DNA from: JAEUMG01 sp046349315
Lineage (GTDB): Bacteria; Pseudomonadota; Alphaproteobacteria; Rhizobiales; Aestuariivirgaceae
Length of the DNA: 64,000 nucleotides
Assembly: GCA_046349315.1 (NCBI GenBank)
Contig: JAXMCQ010000004.1
Location: 62,001-126,000, forward strand
Reading direction: 5' to 3'
Shown: piece after piece, positions 33,368-42,180 of the stretch
How positions within the stretch are numbered: the stretch's first letter is position 1
Layout: each line of letters starts with the position of its first letter
Notes under the pieces: generated by a model
What the model was told of the DNA's origin: nothing
Seen by the model: only the letters and a program-made list of their open reading frames with translations
The model's database searches: none
Position numbers and translations under genes: made by a program

Positions 33368-34341
33368 AAGAGCGGTTGCATCGTGGCGATCTTGAACGCG
33401 CTCCAATAGATGTCGCCGTCCTTGAAGAGAAGGTCGACGGCGACGGATTTCCCGCCTGTCGCACTAGCGAGAACGCCGCCGAGCGCCCGTAACTCCGTGA
33501 CCTGCTTCTCGCTGAGCTTGAGCGCGCTCTGCAATTGCGTGATGAAGAGACCGAGATCGCTGATCACCGTCTTGATGCGGCCGTCGAGAAGACCTTGCGG
33601 GGTGATCGAAACCTCTCCCTCGCCGGAAATGGTGAGGTCGCCCTTGCTGAGCGAAGCGCGCGTGACGTTGATCTTCTCGCCCGAAGCCGCCAGCGCGCGA
33701 AGGATTTCGTCACTGGCAAGGACAGACAAGGGCATGTTGGCTTCAAGCGCCGCCCTGTCGATCGCAAATTTCGCATCCTCGACGGCGAACGCGATGCCTT
33801 CGCCGCTTGCCGCAATATCGAGGATGTTCGGATCGCGGGCGCGGAAGTGGAAGCTTGCCGTGACCGCGCTCGCATCCTCGCCGATCCGCAAGGCGGGGAC
33901 CTCGATCGACAGCCGATGCTCGCTTGCGCTCACGCGCTGGAAAGCGGCAAGAATGCGCTCATGGTCGATGGTGATGGGATCGGCATCGCGTAGCGCAATC
34001 GTCGTCGGCCCGTCGATAAGGGCTGCGACCTTGCGGAAGTCATAAGCCTGCATCACCACGAAGAGCGACTTGGCATCGGCGCCGGATATCAGGCTTGAGC
34101 GTCGATCGGTGAATTTGGGATCGCTGCAGGTGAATTCGATGCGGAACGGATAGCCGCCCCAGTCGCGATCGGTGCAGTCGAGGGTCAGGCCGCGCGTGGC
34201 GAGGGTGGCCGATTGCGCGTCAAAGCGGCGCTGCGCCTCGTAATGGAGCCACAGCCAGTAGCCCGACCAGGCAATGGCGAGCGCAAAGACGAGGAGGGCG
34301 GGCATGATGGCGCGCCAGGCAGTTGAGTTTCGGAAGGCCAT
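33364..34341 (-). CDS. DUF2125 family protein, probable periplasmic
   Basis: The 325-residue protein has one N-terminal membrane anchor (about 12-33), then a beta-rich region beginning with the DUF2125 hallmark RDWGGYPFRIEFTC. No function is established. It is convergent with tyrC (four-base overlap) and divergent from chaC with a gap of only 34 bases, an arrangement seen in many Hyphomicrobiales. Confidence 0.85.
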   Translation of the reverse strand: MAFRNSTAWRAIMPALLVFALAIAWSGYWLWLHYEAQRRFDAQSATLATRGLTLDCTDRDWGGYPFRIEFTCSDPKFTDRRSSLISGADAKSLFVVMQAYDFRKVAALIDGPTTIALRDADPITIDHERILAAFQRVSASEHRLSIEVPALRIGEDASAVTASFHFRARDPNILDIAASGEGIAFAVEDAKFAIDRAALEANMPLSVLASDEILRALAASGEKINVTRASLSKGDLTISGEGEVSITPQGLLDGRIKTVISDLGLFITQLQSALKLSEKQVTELRALGGVLASATGGKSVAVDLLFKDGDIYWSAFKIATMQPLF

Positions 34342-34375
34342 TTGCGCCGCATAAACCCTTCGCTATAGAGCCGCA

Positions 34376-34927
34376 ATGCCCTCCAAAATGCAGCAATTCT
34401 GGGTATTCGGCTATGGCTCGTTGATGTGGCGGCCAGGCTTTGCACATTTGCGCGCCGTGCCGGCCAGGCTTTACGGCTTCCATCGCCAGCTTTGCGTCTA
34501 TTCGCATGTGCATCGCGGCACGCCGGAGCGGCCGGGCCTCGTGCTGGGCCTTGACAAGGGCGGCTCGTGCCACGGGCTCGCCTTCGAGGTGGCAGTTTCG
34601 AACCGCGAGGCGACATTATCCTATTTGCGGGCGCGCGAGCAGGTCACCAGCGTCTATCGCGAGATATTCACGCCGATTCGTCTTTTGACCGATGAAGCAG
34701 AGACGGTCGAGGCGGTCGCCTATGTGGTCGACCGCGCGCATGAACAATATGCGGGATCCCTGCCGGTAGACACGCAGCTTGCCTATGTGCGCCAGGGCAA
34801 GGGCCAGTCAGGCGACTGCATAGACTATGTAATGAGCACGCTGGCACATCTGCGAGAGATGGACATTCACGACCATCTGCTCGAAAGCCTTGGCCAGAAA
34901 TTAGGCGGCGAGACTCACGATGCTTAG
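34376..34927 (+). CDS. chaC: Gamma-glutamylcyclotransferase, ChaC family
   Basis: The 183-residue protein opens with the substrate-binding loop VFGYGSLMWRPGF. A catalytic-type glutamate is expected in the region around SLPVDTQLAYV, and DYVMSTLAHLREMDIHD follows. ChaC enzymes cleave glutathione to 5-oxoproline and Cys-Gly. Its 3' end overlaps the converging gene at 34901 by 27 bases. Confidence 0.9.
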   Translation: MPSKMQQFWVFGYGSLMWRPGFAHLRAVPARLYGFHRQLCVYSHVHRGTPERPGLVLGLDKGGSCHGLAFEVAVSNREATLSYLRAREQVTSVYREIFTPIRLLTDEAETVEAVAYVVDRAHEQYAGSLPVDTQLAYVRQGKGQSGDCIDYVMSTLAHLREMDIHDHLLESLGQKLGGETHDA

Positions 34928-35293
34928 ATCGCGCCATTGCGGGTCGACTGCCGCGGCGAGATCGCCCCGTGCCGCTTCCGCTTCGCTCTCGCTGCGCGAC
35001 AAGAGATGCACATGGAGTTCGGCTGCACCAAGCGCGCTCAAACGGCGCCTGAGGCGCTCAATGCCCGGCTGGTCGAGAATGGCCGGGAAGCGGCCCAAGG
35101 CAACCGCGACGGGCACGCCGCCATGCCGCCGCACAGCGATATAGACGGCGCCGGGCAAGGGCGGGCAGGTCGAGAGCGCGTAGACCGAATGGATGTAGCG
35201 TCGACCCGAGCGGCCCGACCAGTACCAGAAGCGGTCGGCGGATTCAGTGTCGCGGAGGAGGGTGGACGAGAGCGGTGCGCCATGAATGTTCAT
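34901..35293 (-). CDS. Conserved hypothetical protein
   Basis: This 130-residue frame starts at MNIHGAPLSST and encodes a compact alpha/beta protein with RFWYWSGRSGRRYIHSVYAL and GAVYIAVRR. I have a general memory of it as an unnamed protein in this order but know no function. It lies 41 bases after nrdJ in the same direction, so it could be co-transcribed, and its end overlaps chaC convergently. Confidence 0.65.
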   Translation of the reverse strand: MNIHGAPLSSTLLRDTESADRFWYWSGRSGRRYIHSVYALSTCPPLPGAVYIAVRRHGGVPVAVALGRFPAILDQPGIERLRRRLSALGAAELHVHLLSRSESEAEAARGDLAAAVDPQWRDLSIVSLAA

Positions 35294-35334
35294 GGGACGT
35301 TCATGGAACAAACGGCCTGAATTGTCAAGCCCTT

Positions 35335-37647
35335 TCAGCCGCATTTCGAGTAGCCGCAATTGGGACAATAGGCGCAGCCTTCCTGGAAGATGAGACCCGC
35401 CTCGCCGCAGCGCGGGCATTGCGCGACGCTTGGCCGATCGCCCGCCACCATGGCGATCGCCGGAACCAGCGCGGGTGATTCCGCGTCGCGCTTGAGGAAG
35501 CCGGTATCGACCAGATGCTTTTCGATGACGCCGCCGATCGCCGCCAAGAGGCTCGGCACATATTTGCCGCCCATCCATTGTCCGCCGCGCGGATCGAACA
35601 CCGCCTTCAATTCCTCGACCACGAAGGAGACATCGCCGCCGCGCCTGAACACCGCCGAGATCATGCGGGTCAAGGCCACGGTCCAGGCGTAATGCTCCAT
35701 GTTTTTCGAGTTGATGAAAATCTCGAACGGCCGCCTCCGCCCATCCTGCACGATGTCGTTGAGCGTGATGTAAATGGCGTGATCCGATTCCGGCCATTTG
35801 AGCTTGTAGGTGAAGCCGGGGAGAACCTCGCGCCGCTCGAGCGGGCGCTTCATGTAGATGACTTCGCCGGGTTCCGAATGCAGCACCGGATCGCGCGGCG
35901 CTTCCAGCGGCAAGGCAGGCTGCGCGGGTTCCGATTCCGCAATGCTCAGCACCGATCCCGTCACGGCGTTGGGCCGGAAGGTCGTGCAACCCTTGAGGCC
36001 CAGTTCATAGGCTTCCGCATAGACGGCCTTGAACTCCTCGAAGCCGAGCGATGAGGGGCAGTTGATCGTCTTCGAAATCGAACTGTCGACATGGCGCTGC
36101 ACTGCCGCCTGCATGATGAGATGCTGGTGAGGGCTCAAGTCGGCGGTGGTGACGAAGCTCGGCGGCAATGGCGCCTCGCTGCCATGCATCGCGCGGTAGA
36201 GGCGTGCGGCATAATCCTCGATCCTTTCGCTGCGCTTGCTGCCATCGGGCATCAGCACCTTGCGCTCATAGGAGATCGAAAAGATCGGCTCGATGCCGCT
36301 CGAAACGTTGCCGGCGAAAAGCGAGATCGTGCCGGTGGGCGCGATCGAGGTGAGGAGCGCATTGCGGATGCCATTCGCGGCGATCTCCTTGCGGATCTCC
36401 CCCGGCAAGTGCTGGGCATGGCCCGATGCCAGATAGCGCTCGCGATCGTAAAGCGGAAAGGCACCCTTCTCGCGGGCGAGTGCTGCACTGGCGCGATAGG
36501 CGGCATGATCGATGAGCGCCATCCAATGTCCGGCCGCCGCTGCTGCTTCCTCGCTGCCATAGGCGAGCCCGCACATGGCGAGCGCATCGGCGAGACCGGT
36601 GAGGCCAAGGCCGAGCCTGCGCTTGGCGCGCGCTTCGTGGGCCTGTTCGGGCAAAGGATAGTTCGAGACGTCGACGACGTTGTCCATGAAGCGCACAGCG
36701 CGTGGCACAATGTCTTCGATCGCCGCTTCGTCGATCCGTGCTTTATCCGTAAACGGATCAATTACCAACCGTGTAAGATTGACTGAACCCAATAAGCAAG
36801 CTCCGTAGGGCGGCAGTGGTTCCTCTCCGCAAGGATTGGTCGCGTGGATCGTCTCGCAATAGGCGAGGTTGTTTTCCCGATTGATGCGGTCGATGAAGAT
36901 CACGCCAGGCTCTGCATAATCATAGGTCGAGCGCATGATCTGGTCCCAGAGATCGCGGGCCCGCAATGTCTTGTAGACCGTGCCGGCAAAGACCAACGGC
37001 CAGGGCGCATCCGCCTTCACCGCGTCCATGAAGGCGTCGGTGACGAGTACAGAAAGATTGAACATGCGCAGGCGGTTGGGATCGCGCTTTGCGGCAATGA
37101 AGGCCTCGATGTCGGGATGATCGCAAGCAAGCGTTCCCATCATGGCGCCGCGCCTGGAGCCCGCCGACATGATGGTGCGGCACATCGAATCCCACACATC
37201 CATGAAGCTCAACGGGCCCGATGCATCAGCGCCGACACCCTTCACGGGTGCGCCGCGCGGCCGCAAGGTCGAGAAGTCGTGGCCGATGCCGCCGCCCTGC
37301 TGCATGGTCAGGGCGGCTTCCTTCAAGCCTTCGAAAATTCCCGCCATGCTGTCATCAAGCTTGCCCATGACGTAGCAGTTGAAGAGCGTCACTGAGCGGC
37401 CGCTGCCGGCGCCCGAAAGAATGCGGCCGGCGGGAAGGAAGCGATAGCCGGCAAGAAGATCGTAGAAATTTTCCGCCCAATAGGCGCGCGCCTCGGGCGC
37501 TTCGGCTTGCGCGACGGCTGTCGCTACCCGCCGCCAGCTATCCTCGATCGTCTGGTCGACCGGCTCGCCATCCGGCGTTTTCAGCCGGTATTTCATGTCC
37601 CAGATTTCCCGGGCGATCGGGTCGGCAATGGTATCGGCGCTGCTCAT
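35335..37647 (-). CDS. nrdJ: Adenosylcobalamin-dependent ribonucleotide reductase
   Basis: The 770-residue class II reductase shows the active-site NPCGEEPLPPYGACLLGSVN (about residue 270) and SRRGAMMGTL, the barrel string GTISLFAGNVSSGIEP, and DSSISKTINCP. A zinc-ribbon-like tail has two CxxC pairs, one in CPRCGEAG and the other in YCPNCGYSKCG. It makes deoxyribonucleotides without needing oxygen. The start at MSSADTIADP follows GAAGG. It is the fourth gene of a leftward ftsE-ftsX-plsC-nrdJ run, 19 bases after plsC. Confidence 0.96.
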   Translation of the reverse strand: MSSADTIADPIAREIWDMKYRLKTPDGEPVDQTIEDSWRRVATAVAQAEAPEARAYWAENFYDLLAGYRFLPAGRILSGAGSGRSVTLFNCYVMGKLDDSMAGIFEGLKEAALTMQQGGGIGHDFSTLRPRGAPVKGVGADASGPLSFMDVWDSMCRTIMSAGSRRGAMMGTLACDHPDIEAFIAAKRDPNRLRMFNLSVLVTDAFMDAVKADAPWPLVFAGTVYKTLRARDLWDQIMRSTYDYAEPGVIFIDRINRENNLAYCETIHATNPCGEEPLPPYGACLLGSVNLTRLVIDPFTDKARIDEAAIEDIVPRAVRFMDNVVDVSNYPLPEQAHEARAKRRLGLGLTGLADALAMCGLAYGSEEAAAAAGHWMALIDHAAYRASAALAREKGAFPLYDRERYLASGHAQHLPGEIRKEIAANGIRNALLTSIAPTGTISLFAGNVSSGIEPIFSISYERKVLMPDGSKRSERIEDYAARLYRAMHGSEAPLPPSFVTTADLSPHQHLIMQAAVQRHVDSSISKTINCPSSLGFEEFKAVYAEAYELGLKGCTTFRPNAVTGSVLSIAESEPAQPALPLEAPRDPVLHSEPGEVIYMKRPLERREVLPGFTYKLKWPESDHAIYITLNDIVQDGRRRPFEIFINSKNMEHYAWTVALTRMISAVFRRGGDVSFVVEELKAVFDPRGGQWMGGKYVPSLLAAIGGVIEKHLVDTGFLKRDAESPALVPAIAMVAGDRPSVAQCPRCGEAGLIFQEGCAYCPNCGYSKCG

Positions 37648-37666
37648 GGCTACCTTCAGTGACCGT

Positions 37667-38395
37667 TCACTTTTTGTACGCCAAATCTGCTTCCGCTTCA
37701 AGCCTCGCCGTTGCTGTTTCCACCATTTCGATTAACCGGCGCTCAAACTCCCGGCGCGGCAGTCCGGGCGGTATGGGCGGTAGAAACTCGAGGATGATGG
37801 TGCCCGGCCGCCTCAGGAATTTGCGGCGCGGCCAATAAAGCCCGGAATTGAGCGCAAAAGGCACGCAAGGCTTGCCAAGCTTCAGGTAGAGCGCGGTTGC
37901 ACCCGGCTTATAATCGGGCGGAGCGCCCGGCGCCCGGCGTGTGCCTTCCGGAAACATGATGATCTGGCGCCCCATTGCCACCGCGGCTTGCGCGCGCGCG
38001 GTGATCGCACGCAAGGCTGAAGGACCCGCCTCGCGCTCGACCGGAATCATGCGAAACTTGAAGATGAACCAGCCGAAGAAGGGGATGTAGGTCAGTTCTC
38101 TCTTGAGCACCACCGCCGGGTCGGCGAAGAGCGGCAGGATCGCGAAGGTCTCCCAGGTCGATTGATGCTTGCCGGCGACAAGCGCCCCATCTTCGGGGAT
38201 ATGTTCGCGCCCGCGCACCTCCATGCGCGTCCCGCAGATCACCTTCAGCCACCACAGCGACGTCGTGGCCCAGGTTTTGAGCGCTGCCATCGCCCAGCTG
38301 CGCGGCGTTACGAGGAAGAAGGCGCCGCCGACCAGGAAGACGAACAGGTTCACATAGAATACGATGTTGTAGAGCGCCGAGCGCAGCCAGAGCAT
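37667..38395 (-). CDS. plsC: 1-acyl-glycerol-3-phosphate acyltransferase
   Basis: This 242-residue protein has one N-terminal membrane segment, the catalytic GKHQSTWETF (H-x4-E in place of H-x4-D, here HQSTWE), a central ELTYIPFFGW and MFPEGTRRAPG. The family makes phosphatidate. It begins four bases after the ftsX stop and is very probably the main plsC, the gene at 13492 being the accessory copy. Confidence 0.9.
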   Translation of the reverse strand: MLWLRSALYNIVFYVNLFVFLVGGAFFLVTPRSWAMAALKTWATTSLWWLKVICGTRMEVRGREHIPEDGALVAGKHQSTWETFAILPLFADPAVVLKRELTYIPFFGWFIFKFRMIPVEREAGPSALRAITARAQAAVAMGRQIIMFPEGTRRAPGAPPDYKPGATALYLKLGKPCVPFALNSGLYWPRRKFLRRPGTIILEFLPPIPPGLPRREFERRLIEMVETATARLEAEADLAYKK

Positions 38396-38399
38396 CGCG

Positions 38400-39317
38400 T
38401 CAATGTGCCGGTCGCAAGGTACGCATCAGCGCGATGCGCGCGGTGACGAGGCTGATGAGGGTTGCGATCATCGGCACGGCGAAGAGCGCTGCATAGCTGC
38501 GCCAGGCAATGTCGGGTGGCGCGAACAGAAGTCCGCGGCTTGCCTCGCCGACACCGGTCTGGCCGGCGACGGGTGCTACGAGACTCAAGAGAAAGAAAGT
38601 AGCAATGCCGGCCAGCATGCCGATGAGGCCGGCTGCCAATCCTGTCTTAAGGAAGCGGCCCTCGACCTGGCCGGCAATGAAGCGGTCGCGCGCGCCGACC
38701 AGATGCAGGACATCGATGATGCCGCGATTGGCGTCGAGCACCGAGCGCGTCGCGAAGACGACGATGGCGATCGTGGAGAGGCAGATGAGGGCCAGCACCG
38801 CGTAGGCGAGCGCTTCGAGCACGCCCGCCATGCGTGTCAGTTCCGCCTGCCAGCGACGATGGGTATCGAGGCTTGCGCCCTTTACCTGCTGCGTCAATGC
38901 GCTCGCCAGAGCGTCGAAATCGGGATGCTCCGTCACGTCGATCTTGACCGAGATCAGGCGCGGGATCGGCAATTGGTCGAGATCGCCGATCGAGCCGAGC
39001 CACGGCTCGAGCAGTCGCGTTCCGGCCGAACGGTCGAGGATCTCGACGCCGGAGATGCCGGGCGTTGCCGAGAGCAATGCAGCTGCCTTGGCGACTTCGG
39101 CTTCGATGTCGGTGTCCTTCATCTTCCGCACCTGCACGGTCACCTCGCGCGACAAGCCGCCGGTCCAGTTGTCGACGGCACGGTCGATGAGGATGAGCGC
39201 GCCGATCGCCAGGCACGCGAGATAGCACATCACCGTCATCGCGACAGTGAGGGTTTTAAGCGGCGAGGCTTCCGGCGGAATGATCGGACCCGGAGCCATG
39301 GGCGGTGCCGGTTTCAT
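38400..39317 (-). CDS. ftsX: Cell division protein FtsX
   Basis: The 305-residue membrane protein has one membrane segment near residue 28, a periplasmic domain (about 55-180) and three further segments with the FtsX/MacB permease pattern (LVGARDRFIAGQVEGRFL). With FtsE it forms an ABC-type complex that controls peptidoglycan hydrolases at the septum. The start overlaps ftsE by four bases. Confidence 0.9.
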   Translation of the reverse strand: MKPAPPMAPGPIIPPEASPLKTLTVAMTVMCYLACLAIGALILIDRAVDNWTGGLSREVTVQVRKMKDTDIEAEVAKAAALLSATPGISGVEILDRSAGTRLLEPWLGSIGDLDQLPIPRLISVKIDVTEHPDFDALASALTQQVKGASLDTHRRWQAELTRMAGVLEALAYAVLALICLSTIAIVVFATRSVLDANRGIIDVLHLVGARDRFIAGQVEGRFLKTGLAAGLIGMLAGIATFFLLSLVAPVAGQTGVGEASRGLLFAPPDIAWRSYAALFAVPMIATLISLVTARIALMRTLRPAH

Positions 39318-40003
39318 GTCGCCATCCTCAATTCGCCGCGCTCGAGCTTGAAGACCGGCAGGCGCGATTGCTGGATCAGATGCGTGTCATGGGTGGCGAT
39401 CAAGACCGTGGTGCCGAGCCGGTTCAATTCGACAAAGAGCCGCAACAACCGGTTGGCGAGGGCGGGATCGACATTGCCGGTCGGCTCGTCGGCAAGCAGC
39501 AGTTCCGGCTTGGCGATCACCGCGCGAGCGATGGCGGCGCGCTGCTTTTCGCCGCCCGAGAGCACCGGCGGGAAGGCCCGCGCCTGGTCGGCAAGCCCGA
39601 CCCAGCTCAGGAGCTCCATCACGTCGCTCCTATAGGCGCTCTCGCGGGCGCCGACGATGCGCAAGGGCAGTGCGACATTGTCGTAAGTCGTCAGATGATC
39701 GAGCAGCCGGAAATCCTGGAAAACGACGCCGATGCGGCGCCTCAGCGCGGGCAATTCGCGGCGCTTCACTGCAGTCACGTCCTGACCGAAGAGATTGATG
39801 AGGCCGCGGGTGGGGCGCAGCGCCAGGAACAGGAGACGGAGGAGGGAGGATTTTCCGGCGCCCGAGGGGCCTGTGAGGAAGCGGAATTCGCCAGGCTCGA
39901 GCCGCAAGGAAATGTCTTTCAGCACTTCCGGCCCGTGGCCATAGCGCAGACCCACATTTTCCAGTCGTACCAAGAACCGGTCTCCTCGCTTCGCGGCGGT
40001 CAA
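39314..40003 (-). CDS. ftsE: Cell division ATP-binding protein FtsE
   Basis: This 229-residue ABC ATPase has Walker A GPSGAGKSSLLRL, signature LSGGEKQRAAIARA, Walker B LLLADEPTGNVD and a switch histidine in TVLIATHDTHL. It works with FtsX at the division site. It heads the leftward operon and is divergent from the zinc-ribbon gene, with 144 bases between start codons. Confidence 0.95.
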   Translation of the reverse strand: MTAAKRGDRFLVRLENVGLRYGHGPEVLKDISLRLEPGEFRFLTGPSGAGKSSLLRLLFLALRPTRGLINLFGQDVTAVKRRELPALRRRIGVVFQDFRLLDHLTTYDNVALPLRIVGARESAYRSDVMELLSWVGLADQARAFPPVLSGGEKQRAAIARAVIAKPELLLADEPTGNVDPALANRLLRLFVELNRLGTTVLIATHDTHLIQQSRLPVFKLERGELRMAT

Positions 40004-40147
40004 ACCTCGCGGCGGCGCATGTCACCTTTGTGGCGTCCCGATGCCGAACATCGCGCCAGTCGCTTAACACTTCATTAACCCTGTTGGACGTTAAGCTTGC
40101 CGGATGGCCGGCCGCCGATCCTGCCGGCGCGCCGAATCGCTCAAGGC

Positions 40148-40855
40148 ATGAAAATGATAGTGAGCTGTCCTTCCTGCGCAACCCGCTACGAAATGCCCGA
40201 CGCGCATCTGGGCTCGGAGGGCTTGTCTGTCCGCTGCCGCGCCTGCGGCTATCGCTGGGTCGAGAGCCGAGCGGTCCAGGTCATCGATGTCTCGCCGGCG
40301 CCATTGCCGGTGCGTTATTCCGAAAGCGATCTCGAAGCCGAACGCCTGATCCAGGCCGCGCAATTGGCGCGCGAAGCGTTTCACGCCAATCGCCGCCGCA
40401 GTGTTGCCGAGCGCCGCGCTTGGGCCTGTTTTGCCGCAGGCCTCATTCTCCCCGTCATCTTCCTTGCTTTCTATCCCGACATGGTGGTCAGGGCCGCACC
40501 GGCGGCGGCGCGGCTTTATGAGAAGGCCGGCATTAAGGTCAATATCTATGGGCTGGAAGTGCGCCACGTACAGCAGGAACATGTGATCGTCGACGGCGTG
40601 CGCGTCCTCGCCATCAAGGGCGAGATCGTCAATGTCTCCGATGTCGACCGCAAGATCCCGGCGCTGCGCTTTGGCCTCAGAAGCCCCAGCGATGGCGAGC
40701 TTTATGCCTGGACGGTCGAATCGGCGGTCAGACCTTTGAGGCCCGGCGAGGCCACCAGTTTTTCGACCCGCGTCGCCTCGCCGCCGGAAGCCGCCCAGAA
40801 GGTTGAAATTCGCTTTGCCCGGCTTGATGAAATCGGCTCAAATGCCGCGCCATGA
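40148..40855 (+). CDS. MJ0042-type zinc-ribbon membrane protein
   Basis: The 235-residue protein opens with a zinc ribbon (CPSCATRYEMP ... RCRACGYRW: CxxC and CxxC), then a linker and one membrane segment (about 98-118). A C-terminal beta-rich domain of the DUF3426 type follows (about 135-232). Divergence from ftsEX is a conserved arrangement in the order, and the function is unknown. The start at MKMIVSCPSC is chosen because the zinc ribbon is normally at the very N terminus. It overlaps hpt by four bases. Confidence 0.85.
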   Translation: MKMIVSCPSCATRYEMPDAHLGSEGLSVRCRACGYRWVESRAVQVIDVSPAPLPVRYSESDLEAERLIQAAQLAREAFHANRRRSVAERRAWACFAAGLILPVIFLAFYPDMVVRAAPAAARLYEKAGIKVNIYGLEVRHVQQEHVIVDGVRVLAIKGEIVNVSDVDRKIPALRFGLRSPSDGELYAWTVESAVRPLRPGEATSFSTRVASPPEAAQKVEIRFARLDEIGSNAAP

Positions 40856-41403
40856 GCCCTATCACAATTGACGGCCACGACATTGCCGTCCTGTTTTCCG
40901 AAGACGAGATCGCCAAGCGTACCCAGGAACTCGCCCGCGATATTGCGGCGCGCAAGCCGCATCGCCTGCTCGTCGTGCCGGTGCTGAAAGGCAGCTTCGT
41001 TTTCGCCGCCGATCTCATCCGCGCAATGCATCGCGCGCAATTATCGCCCGAGATCGATTTCATGATGCTGGCGAGCTACCGCAAGGGGACGCGCTCGTCT
41101 GGCCGCGTCGAGGTCTTGCGCGACATCGAGGCCGATGTGCGCGAGCGAGACGTTTTGCTCATCGATGACATTCTCGAATCGGGCCGCACGCTCGCCTATG
41201 CCAAGGATCTGCTTGCCGCGCGCGGTGCCAAACGCGTGCTGACGGCGGTGCTCCTCGAAAAGCCGGGCCACCTTGCTGCCGACATCGAGGCCGACTTCCG
41301 CGGCTTCGTCTGCCCCGACAAATTCGTCGTCGGCTACGGCATGGACATGGCGCACCAGTTCCGCGAACTGCCCTTCGTCGGGCATGTGCTTAGGCCGACA
41401 TAG
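40852..41403 (+). CDS. hpt: Hypoxanthine phosphoribosyltransferase
   Basis: The 183-residue enzyme shows the PRPP-binding motif DVLLIDDILESGRTL (about residue 98), VPVLKGSFVFAADL and the C-terminal FVCPDKFVVGYGMD base-recognition loop. It salvages hypoxanthine and guanine to their nucleotides. It is coupled to the zinc-ribbon gene by an ATGA overlap. Confidence 0.95.
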   Translation: MSPITIDGHDIAVLFSEDEIAKRTQELARDIAARKPHRLLVVPVLKGSFVFAADLIRAMHRAQLSPEIDFMMLASYRKGTRSSGRVEVLRDIEADVRERDVLLIDDILESGRTLAYAKDLLAARGAKRVLTAVLLEKPGHLAADIEADFRGFVCPDKFVVGYGMDMAHQFRELPFVGHVLRPT

Positions 41404-41412
41404 GTCGTCGCC

Positions 41413-41439
41413 TTCCCTCTCCCATTGCGGGAGAAGGAA
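41413..41439. terminator. Hairpin between converging hpt and the lysozyme-inhibitor gene
   Basis: TTCCCTCTCCC pairs with GGGAGAAGGAA around the loop ATTGC. It is a short form of the C-rich/G-rich intergenic repeats. Its place between converging genes suits a two-way terminator, but no T run follows. Confidence 0.35.
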
Positions 41440-41449
41440 AGTATCAATC

Positions 41450-42076
41450 TCAGTCCCCGATCGGCTTGCCGTCCGTCGAGCAGTTGAACTCCTTGGCCGC
41501 CGGCCATTCGACCATGGCATCATTGCCCTTGTTCCAGAAGACGATGCCGCCGTCGCCCTCATAACGCGCACCCGAGCCTGACATGCCCTGGACCAGCGTC
41601 TCCGCTTGTTCCGGCATCGGCGGGCGGGTGACGAGGTTCATGGTCGCAGGATCGGTCTCGAAGAACGTCGCGTAGAAACTCGTCTTTGCCGCATCATCGC
41701 AGGCGAAGACAAACGTGCCGGTGGCGATCGGCGCGAAGCCGTATTTGGCGCCCATGACGGCGATGCGGGTCTTGTAGCTTTGAAGCGTGCAGGCCTTGGG
41801 GTCGGCATCCTCGCCGCAAGCATTGCGGCTGTCGATCCATTTCGCCTGGCTGGCGCGAAGCTCGGCTTGATCCGCGCCCGAAACCTGCTCCATCGCCTTC
41901 TTGAAATCAGCGGCGAGACTGCGGTCAAGGGTCGCGAGCTGATCGTCACCGCAGACCAGCTTTTCGATCTTTTGCGTCGCCTTGCTGCAATCGAAACTCG
42001 CATCCGCGGCGAAGGCCGAAGGCGATAGCAGAGCCGCGAACGCGACGGCCGGAATGCAGAGCCTGACGAACGCCAT
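41450..42076 (-). CDS. LprI/DUF1311 domain joined to an MliC-type lysozyme-inhibitor domain
   Basis: The 208-residue precursor has a clear signal peptide ending near AFAADA (residue 25). A DUF1311/LprI-like domain (about 28-105; FDCSKATQKIEKLVC) with four cysteines follows. A C-terminal MliC-like beta barrel (about 112-205) carries the typical SGSGARYEGDGGIVFWNKGND motif and a terminal cysteine. MliC domains plug the active site of c-type lysozymes. It is predicted periplasmic. Confidence 0.78.
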   Translation of the reverse strand: MAFVRLCIPAVAFAALLSPSAFAADASFDCSKATQKIEKLVCGDDQLATLDRSLAADFKKAMEQVSGADQAELRASQAKWIDSRNACGEDADPKACTLQSYKTRIAVMGAKYGFAPIATGTFVFACDDAAKTSFYATFFETDPATMNLVTRPPMPEQAETLVQGMSGSGARYEGDGGIVFWNKGNDAMVEWPAAKEFNCSTDGKPIGD

Positions 42077-42180
42077 ATGAAGCCTCCCTGACCTTTCGCA
42101 GACACTGCGTCGCCGGTGTGCTCATTGTCAATTTTGACAAGCGATTGAGGAAATCGGGTGGAAGCTGATAGGCTATCCCC

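Noticed and set aside
37658..37671. AGTGACCGTTCACT palindrome just before nrdJ, considered as an NrdR box
   Set aside because: It lacks the AT-rich ACA-x-TATAT pattern of NrdR sites and overlaps the plsC stop codon. It may be chance or a weak hairpin.
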